Part shown: in pieces, positions 57,290-64,000 of the stretch
Position numbering within the stretch: position 1 is the stretch's first letter
Layout: every line of letters begins with the position of its first letter
DNA from: Trebouxia sp. TZW2008
Taxonomy: Eukaryota > Chlorophyta > Trebouxiophyceae > Trebouxiales > Trebouxiaceae
Assembly: GCA_002118135.1 (NCBI GenBank)
Contig: BDIU01000404.1
Location: forward strand, 1-64,000
Reading direction: 5' to 3'
Length of the DNA stretch: 64,000 nt
Notes under the pieces: model-generated
The model's database searches: none
Told to the model about the DNA's origin: nothing
The model's input: the letters and a program-made list of their open reading frames with translations, nothing else
Position numbers and translations under genes: made by a program

Positions 57290-60200
57290 TCAAAGGTCAA
57301 TCTGCTGCCAAGATGCACTTGGAGGTTTGCTCATCAGCCTGGACTGCTGCCCCTGGAGGTGAGTAACAGCTGCTGACCGGTCTTCCTGCAGCCCTACTTG
57401 ACGTGCATCAATGCCTTCTAAGCCTTTGCTGTTGACCACTGATGCATCACCCCTATCCTGCAGTCTAGCGCTGTTTTCAAGGCTTATGTACCCACTGTTC
57501 TGGCTGAGCCCATCTTGCCCTAGCCCGGCTGGCTGTTGATGTACTACAGCCTGATCCCCCCTCAACTCTTGATCTGACCTTGATGTGTCACTTACAATGC
57601 TGCTGGTGCTTTGACCCTTCAGCGATGCTGGCTGCGCCGTGGTTGCAATGTCGCTGCTGCCTGCTACTTGTGGTCTTAGCTGTGGTTGCAAGTGCGCTGC
57701 ATTTGTGCTTTGACCCTGCAGTGATGCCGGCTGTGCTGTGGATGCTGTGGATGCCGTGTCACTGCTGCCTACTGCTTGTGGTCTCAGCTGTGGCTGCAGA
57801 TGCGACGTACTTGTACTGGCACTCTGGACCTGCAGTGATGCTGACTGTACAGGGAATGGACCCTCAGTGCTGCCTGGTCTCAGCTGTGACTGCGTTGCCC
57901 TTGTACTAGTACGTTGACCCTGCAGTGATGCAGACTGCCCAGCACTGCCGCCTGGTGTCAGCTGTGACTGTGACTGTGGCATAGCTCTGTTGTGGCTTTG
58001 GGCGTGGAGAGATGATGACTGCAATGGGGCTGACTGAAAGGGCAGTTGAGACGGGGCCTCTGCAGTATCACTTGGCCGGCCAAAGCTCATGGTCTGTTCT
58101 GTGCTGTCATCAGCTTCTGCTGGCTGCCTGTTGCTGACTGGAGGAGGATTTGCCACTGGCACTGCAGGGTTGCCAGACTTGACCCTGCATCACACAAAGC
58201 AGAAGTCAGATTTTGGTCTTTCCTACAATTTTCTGTTGCACTTCAGTTTTCATCTCTGGTGTGCTTCGTGAAGATGCAGCACCAAGTGCTGGGCATCGTG
58301 ACGATTGATGACTGCGTGCCTAAAATTGAGTGAGTGAGTGAGTGAGTGAGTGAGTGAGTTCATGAATGAGACGGGTACCTGCGGTGCTTCCCAGAGGGGA
58401 TATCTGGCTGGCGTGTAGCTGGCATGGTGACAGTGATGGGGCTGCGGGGGGTGGCACCCCCTGCAGATCCCAGGGCGGGGTAGGCGGCTGGGAAAGGCGA
58501 GGAAGCAGGTGTGTCCAGGTTGGTGCTCATCTGCAGCATCAAGATGGGTATACTGCAAGTCCTTACCAGTAACAGGCTGATGAAAGTGTCGGCATAGCAC
58601 TTCAAGGCATGTTACGAATAGCAACAGGCTGATGACACATACATGTATGGCCATTAACAGTGACCAGGCAGCTTGTTGCTTCTGTATGCACCTAGCGGGT
58701 TCACAGAATCTCCCTAGCAAGCATGTTGAAGGCGTTGATACTGGGGATGATGCTTCTGATGACAGTGACCATTGGCATCATGAGTAGTGCAAGCATGAGG
58801 ACAGAAGAGGAGGAAGGGGCAGGACCTGCTGCACCATGGACACCTCAGCCTCACGCCGCGCTAGGGCTTTGATCTTCTTCGGCATGCCCTGCAGCTTCTT
58901 TGTGTTGAACAGCATGTTGCTGGTGCCTGAGGGGGTCACATGGATCTGCACATACAGTAACTTGTCCTTATGATTTGAGGGCATTCCCAATGTCTGAACG
59001 ATGTAAGTCAACCAATCACTGAATTCTGACCGCAGTGCCAGATCAAACCACCTGAATCCAAGTCGTCTTTTGCCTTGAGTCTAGACCGTTGAGGCTATTA
59101 GCTTTCAGAAGCAGGCTTATTTGTTAATCAAATTGCTGATGTCATGAAAATCTGACTGATAGGAGGCCATACAGACACTAATAACATTAGTCAATATTGA
59201 TCGGACAATCTGCAGATACATGACTTGTACTTGTCCAAGAGTCCAAGACTATCTCTTCATGCATGACAGACCCATGTAACTCACATGCATGGGTGGCGCC
59301 GCCTCGTCAAAGGGCAGCTCCTGTTGCCAGGGCTCTCCGTCCAGCTGCATGTGCGTTACAGCTGCGCCTCCTTTCCTGGGTGCCCCACTGACTTTGAGGT
59401 CCAGCTGCATCTCATTGGCTTGAGCCAGCCTCAGGCCATGCACTTTGTAGTACAGGCCGCCCATGACAACCGCTGTGTGGTAGCCGCTCTGTAACCCAAT
59501 GGCCTGTAGACATGCATGCATGCTTTGCTTGTTTGTTGCTTTGCAATGCAATGGCGTGTGGGCAATGAAGCATTGCTTTGCTTGCTTGAGTGTGCGGCCC
59601 AATGGCCTGTAGATAGCCATGCATTGCTTTGCTCAGGTCTGTTTCGACTTCACACTGCTTGCTCCTTGGATGCCTGTGTAGGCATGCTCTGAGGCTGCAG
59701 CAATGTGTGTTCAAGTCTGCAAAAATCTAGAAATACAACAATGATTGCATGGATAGACTATCTGTCACAAAGCACTGTCACTCGTATGGGACACAGCAAA
59801 GCATAAAATGTTCGCATGTGTGTGCGAAACGTCACAAAGCATCTCTGGATCTTTCTGGTGCATGCTGCTGCAAATAATATTTCCATCCCAGGTGATGTCA
59901 ACATGTGCAGACACTTGATGTTGGGGCTATCAAGTATAAGGCATGATGTATGCTTGAATCATTTGCTGATGTTGGGTGCAGGATTGCAGTCTGCAAGCAA
60001 TGCAGAATTAGCTGTAATCTTGACAAGCATGCTGTCATCATACGTGGTGCATGCAGACGCCCATCTGATTGACCAAGTCCAACATTGCCTGACAGCAAGA
60101 TGGCAGCAGAAGGTGTTGACTGCTCTGTCAGGATGTTTTGGTTGTCTGCCACATGGTATTGCCCACAACTTGCACAATGCTTCACCTTTATGGCTTAAAG

Positions 60201-63200
60201 GCTTCAAATCATCAACAACTGACTCCCGAGCCAAATGTCTTTCGCAGTGCTTTTTGTGTCACCTCAAACATGCCATCATTGAAGATGGGGGTCTTCCAGC
60301 CTTTGCTGGTGTCCTTGTAGGTGTCGGACAGGCCCCATATATCCCTCCCACCCCCATAGCTCTGCAGGTTCAACAGCACCAGCGCCTTCACGCTGTTGGG
60401 GATGCGCACCGCCTGCCACTTGCCATCCACCCCTTTCACCTAAATATAGGTGGAAGTCAGGTGACAAGTCAGGTGCAGTCAGTTGGCATGTCAACTAAGA
60501 GTCTGACCCTGAAGATGGGCTGAGCTGAATCTCATGAACAGGCTGCCTGCCGCTTGCCAGGTGAATCACGGAATGTCCAGCTGCAATGTGGAGTGCCCTT
60601 TCGAACGAAAGTCATCACAGCCAGCTGAGATGATGCACCAGCTGACAGCAGTGCCTACCATCCCTTCCACCTGATCTCAAGCACAGCCAGCTGGAGTGAT
60701 GACATTGACAAGCAATCTGCTGCCAGGTTGAGCAGGGCTTCACCTTGATGGTGATTGTGGTTTGGTAGACATTGACAAGCAGCTGTTTGCCAATCCATCA
60801 TCATTCACTTGGAGGTGGCAGTGCCGTTGACGATTTTCTCACACAGGCTTCAAGTCGAGAGTGGCAGTGGAGTCAACGGGTTGTGACAAGCTTCTTGTTG
60901 GTACCTAGGGAGGTGTTCAGACAGCGTTGTGAAGCTCCTTTTTGCAGGCAAAACCCCTCAAAAGGGCTTCACCTTGAAGGCAGCAGCTGATTGCCAGTTG
61001 AGCAAAAGTTTTTGACAAGTTGACCAATGTTGTCAAGGCCACAACAAAGCAGCTTGCTGCCAGTAGTTCACCTTGAGTGTGCTGATGATGTCGAGAGAAT
61101 GTTGAGAGCATTTCACACCTTGAGGGTTGCGGTGGTGTTGAGGGGCGGGGCACAGCAGAACCAGCCGGAGGCGCAGCTGAAATAGGCGTACCAGGCCTGG
61201 TTGATCAGCCGGCTGGGGGCTGCCCACGGCTTGCTCTCCCTCAAGTGGTGGAACCCGTACGCCGCTTGCGCATCCAGTCCTACGCTGAAGTAGTTGTAGA
61301 ACAGCCCTTCTACCTGAGAAGACCAGACACTGTAAGCAGCAGCAGGACCACACCTGCTGTGTTGTATGTTATTGCTTGCGAAAGATACAGCCAGGCTGCC
61401 ATAACAGGACAAGGAGGGTTGACAGTGCAAGACATGCTCTGTGAAACACACAGGTAATGATAAATTGCTGCTAGTTTTCAGCCATACTGCCTCATAGGCT
61501 GAATGAGTTATGGCAGAACTGCACCAAAGAGGTCCAGCGTGGGGTAGTAACTGGCTGACACACAAGCCAGCAAATGCTAAGTGGCTCAAGGCATATGCAC
61601 TTCCGATGAAGGGTCCAGCACATTGTTGCCACAAGGAATGAGGCAATCAAGTGCAGAGATTGTGCAATGATAGGCTGCCGACCTTTGCTTTAGGCCTGGT
61701 TTGGGTCTGCAGGTCCCCCACAAGTGCCAGAGAGTGGGGCAGCTGCTTGAAAAGGCTCTCACTACCTGAATGACACAACTCTGGCTTAGTCAACACAAAC
61801 AGGTCATGTCTACATGTACAGCATCTCTCACAGCTGTGCACTGGAAAAAAGGCAGCAGAGCTGTCTCAGCAGCACACGTCGTTCTCATATGGTGATGATG
61901 CTCTCACAACATCATCAGTTGCTGCAAGTGAGGGAGCAGCATGCGCTGACCTGCTGTGATGGCAATGTTCCAGGTGTCCAGATCACGCGGCTCTGCATCG
62001 GCTATGCGCTTCATTGTTGCATACAAGGTCTTATAGTCCTGCATGTCAACAAGAGCAGCAGCTGCAAAAACACAGCGGCAATACAGGCTTCTCAGAAATC
62101 TGAACACAAGCTGCTGCTCTTTTGCTGCATGTGCTTGCTTTAGGCTGCTGACTGCCTGGTGCTCAAACACATGCACTATGACTGTGCTACCCAAACCTGC
62201 TGCAATCTTTTGTAGACACTGGGATGTGCTGATGGTACACAGCTGTGAATCAGTGATTCAGCTGAGATGCCTCTGTAGATCAGCAGTCTGAACTGCTCTA
62301 CATCGAGTCAGCCGTCTATTTGCGATGCACAATGGACCACCATCCACACTGAAAACTGGACAAGTCGTAAACGCCGCAACTGCCACTGCCAAGTGCAGCT
62401 CATGCATGCTGCAATCTATGAGACTGCTGCAGAACATTCGACTTTTTGCCATGTGTGCAGCACAAGACACAAAGAGCGGATCACACTGCAACTTACTTTT
62501 GCAGGAAGGTGTTGCCTGAGCCCAAGTTGAATGTGATAATGTGTTGCAACACAGTAGCTATGTGGATCACTACAGAAAAGGGTAGAAGTGTCATTTAGCG
62601 CACTTGTGCAGGAAGGTGTTGCTCCAGCCAGAGCTGAGGGACAGGTGGCTATCTATTCATAGTGAAAGGAAGGAAGAGAGAACAATATGAAGAAGACGTA
62701 CTGCAATCCATTTGTGCAGGAAGGTGTTGCCCCAGCCAAAGCTGAGAGACAGGTCATTGCCAGTACCCAAGGGCATGACCGCCACAGCTGGGGCAGGCTC
62801 CAATTGCAGCTCCCTGATGGTCTTCAGAATCCAAGCCACTGTGCCGTCACCCCCCGCTGCTAGTATGCGCAGCCGGCTGCAACAGCGCAGTCCACTGTCA
62901 CAGCAAATGGCAGCTGACTGCATCAGCTGTATGGTGACAACTTGCTGTGATGACACTCAGTCAATGGCTCCATTTAGTGGGTTCTGCATGAAACGGTCAT
63001 AAAAATCCAGGCCACTGTGCCCTCTGCTCCTGCTGTAAGTGTATACAGCCGGCTGCAACAGCAAACTTCTTTGATGCAGGGCCGTGGAACCTTATTAGCA
63101 AGCCTGTCAACAGTGGTGAGGGAAGTACAGTAAAGTCTCTTTGTAACGACTGCTTTGGATACCAAGAAACTTACACTTACATCAGACTGTTCTTACTCAA

Positions 63201-64000
63201 AGGGACAACTGCAGTCAGAATGCAGTAATTGGTTACCAATGACATTGTCCTTAGTTTAACATTATCCTTACAACAATGTCCTTACAATGAGAGCTTACTG
63301 TACAAGAATGCCTAATGCTAGTAACTCATGCCAGAATACCTGCGCACCAGAGCAGCCATCTTGTCCCCAGTTTCAATGGCTGCTGCCAAGTTTGCATAGA
63401 TCTTTTGCAGAACAGGGCCAGGCCGATACTCCCTCAAGTCATACACCTGTGCATGCAACAGCACTTGCAGTCAAGGCAAAAGAGTTCTGTCATGGTCACA
63501 GCTCCCGTTGTGACAACTTGTTTGAAGAAACAATATTGGCCTTGGTACAAAGCTTGCAGTCATGAGTTGCACATCAGACAGAAGGATGCAAATCACGCTT
63601 GTCAAACCAAGCAGGGACACAAGCAAGGGATGCTGCTGTTGCATGTACTGCCTTAGATATGCTGCTTGCTTTATGGCTGATACAGAAAGCTCTTGATGTG
63701 GCAACAACTTTTGTTCCCAAGAGAATCGTCCTTACATGAATTTGTCCACACTCAATCAATGCCACTGCAGTCACAATGCAATGATCGGTTCCAAAGTGCT
63801 GTGTCCTGACAACAAGGATGCCCCTGTTATCAGGTTTCCACACTGACAGTTTGCTGTACGCACCTGAGAGTGTCCGAGCGCATGGAAGAGGGTTTCAGCC
63901 AAAGCAGGCCCTGCTCGACCGCCTGATCTGGAGTTGATAAAGACAATAAGAGGTGCTTCAGGACAGTCAGGCACGACAAATTTCTTAGTCTCTCGCAGGT
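57290..64000 (-). CDS. Diacylglycerol kinase, 5' end outside window
   Basis: Phosphorylates diacylglycerol to phosphatidic acid in lipid signalling. In transcript order: the exon ending 63864 (APLIVFINSRSGGRAGPALA) opens the catalytic domain at the window edge. Then 63446-63340 (VYDLREYRPGPVLQKIYANL); ~62880-62707 (LAAGGDGTVAWILKTI with the glycine-rich loop, AVMPLGTGNDLSLSFGWG); ~62070-61950 (YKTLYATMKRIADAEPRDLD); ~61770-61680; ~61310-61110 (FYNYFSVGLDAQAAYGFHHL, accessory domain); ~60440-60250 (VKALVLLNLQSYGGGRDIWG); ~59500-59284 (GLYYKVHGLRLAQANEMQLD, LDGEPWQQ); ~58950-58800 (IHVTPSGTSNMLFNTKKLQG); ~58560-58370; and a Gln/Ser-rich repeat tail to the stop at 57290. No C1 domains are in view; they would lie upstream if present. 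Confidence 0.9.
57560..58020 (-). repeat. In-frame ~28-residue repeats in the kinase C-terminal tail
   Basis: About five units share QSASLQGQSTSxxxxQxQLRP followed by a variable xGSSD/GSTEG piece. They form most of the last exon. A disordered, length-variable tail is inferred. Confidence 0.88.
58325..58362. repeat. (GAGT)n microsatellite in a kinase intron
   Basis: Eight or so perfect GAGT tetramers near 58329-58360, between the repeat-tail exon and the previous exon. Confidence 0.95.
58955..59045 (+). mobile_element. Truncated pogo-type MITE (copy D)
   Basis: Starts with CAGTAACTTGTCCTTATGAT preceded by TA and contains the family segment 'aattctgaccgcagtgcc'. The right end is missing. It lies just outside a kinase exon. 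Confidence 0.65.
62500..62645 (-). pseudogene. Two ghost copies of the kinase 'GWGNTFLHKW' exon end
   Basis: 'Tgcaggaaggtgttgctcca' near 62607 and 'tgcaggaaggtgttgcctga' near 62500 repeat the end of the real exon (~62715-62740, 'tgcaggaaggtgttgcccca'). They read roughly LSSGWSNTFLHK and a weaker version. The GTGND motif is absent. Confidence 0.78.
62998..63062 (-). pseudogene. Ghost copy of the kinase GGDGT loop
   Basis: Reads RLYTLTAGAEGTVAWIF, against RLRILAAGGDGTVAWIL in the real exon (~62826-62880). The Gly-Asp of the nucleotide-binding GGDGT loop has become Ala-Glu, so it could not work catalytically even if spliced in. Confidence 0.83.
63128..63300 (-). mobile_element. 173-bp pogo-type MITE (copy E)
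   Basis: Ends CAGTAAAGTCTCTTTGTAAC and ...CATTGTAAGGAC-type inverted repeat finishing GAGAGCTTACTG, with TA on both sides. It is inverted relative to copy A (gcagtcagaatgcag inside). It lies in a kinase intron. Confidence 0.85.
63695..63858 (-). mobile_element. Degraded pogo-type MITE (copy F)
   Basis: It carries family motifs in the same orientation as copy E (cgtccttacatgaatttgtc, cactgcagtcacaatgcaat, ggttccaaag) and ends near 'gacagtttgctgta'. The left end is eroded. It abuts the donor of the first kinase exon in the window. Confidence 0.6.

Overview
The window is eukaryotic nuclear DNA, most likely from a green alga. The evidence is eight spliced genes with GT-AG introns, one F-box gene that is almost intronless, a plant-type TORTIFOLIA1/SPIRAL2 microtubule-binding protein, and a DUSP-UBL-type ubiquitin protease. 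The lineage is inferred from gene content; no species is identified. Non-coding DNA is rich in TG/CA and poor in CpG. CpG is kept at the starts of the divergent genes, which is the pattern expected of a CpG-methylated genome with unmethylated promoters.

Layout: 1-3536 (-) M20 metallopeptidase, 3' end outside the window. ~4086-8944 (+) ExoIII/APE-type AP endonuclease. 9445-15045 (-) propionate/acetate CoA-transferase. 15530-18496 (+) TEX9-like coiled-coil protein. 19477-34416 (+) a very large DUSP-UBL-USP ubiquitin protease. 34922-41079 (-) TORTIFOLIA1-like HEAT protein. 41429-~43190 (+) F-box/LRR protein with two compensating frame changes. 43.2-47.4 kb has little recognisable coding sequence but holds a perfect 57-bp inverted repeat and a tRNA-like segment. 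47.5-50.1 kb is a cluster of short, intron-poor, CpG-rich orphan ORFs. ~52600-56251 (+) SET2/ASHH-type histone H3K36 methyltransferase. 57290-64000 (-) diacylglycerol kinase, 5' end outside the window. Most neighbours are arranged divergently or convergently; only TEX9 and the protease run head to tail.

Two things stand out. First, many exons are accompanied by one to five diverged tandem copies of themselves lying in the adjacent intron ('ghost exons'). Examples include copies of the protease Cys and His boxes, the kinase glycine-rich loop, the CoA-transferase active-site region and the AP endonuclease motifs. Many carry stops, frameshifts or lost catalytic residues; a few are still open and could be alternative exons. 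The same slippage or duplication habit shows as in-frame repeats in the tails of three proteins. Second, a pogo/Tigger-like DNA transposon family is present: one 703-bp deletion derivative with matching ends, TA target sites, a helix-turn-helix ORF and a PIP-box-like terminal motif, plus at least six ~174-bp MITEs or fragments with the same ends.

Exon boundaries were read by eye from splice consensus and protein-family continuity. They are firm for TEX9, the AP endonuclease and much of the protease, and approximate elsewhere.
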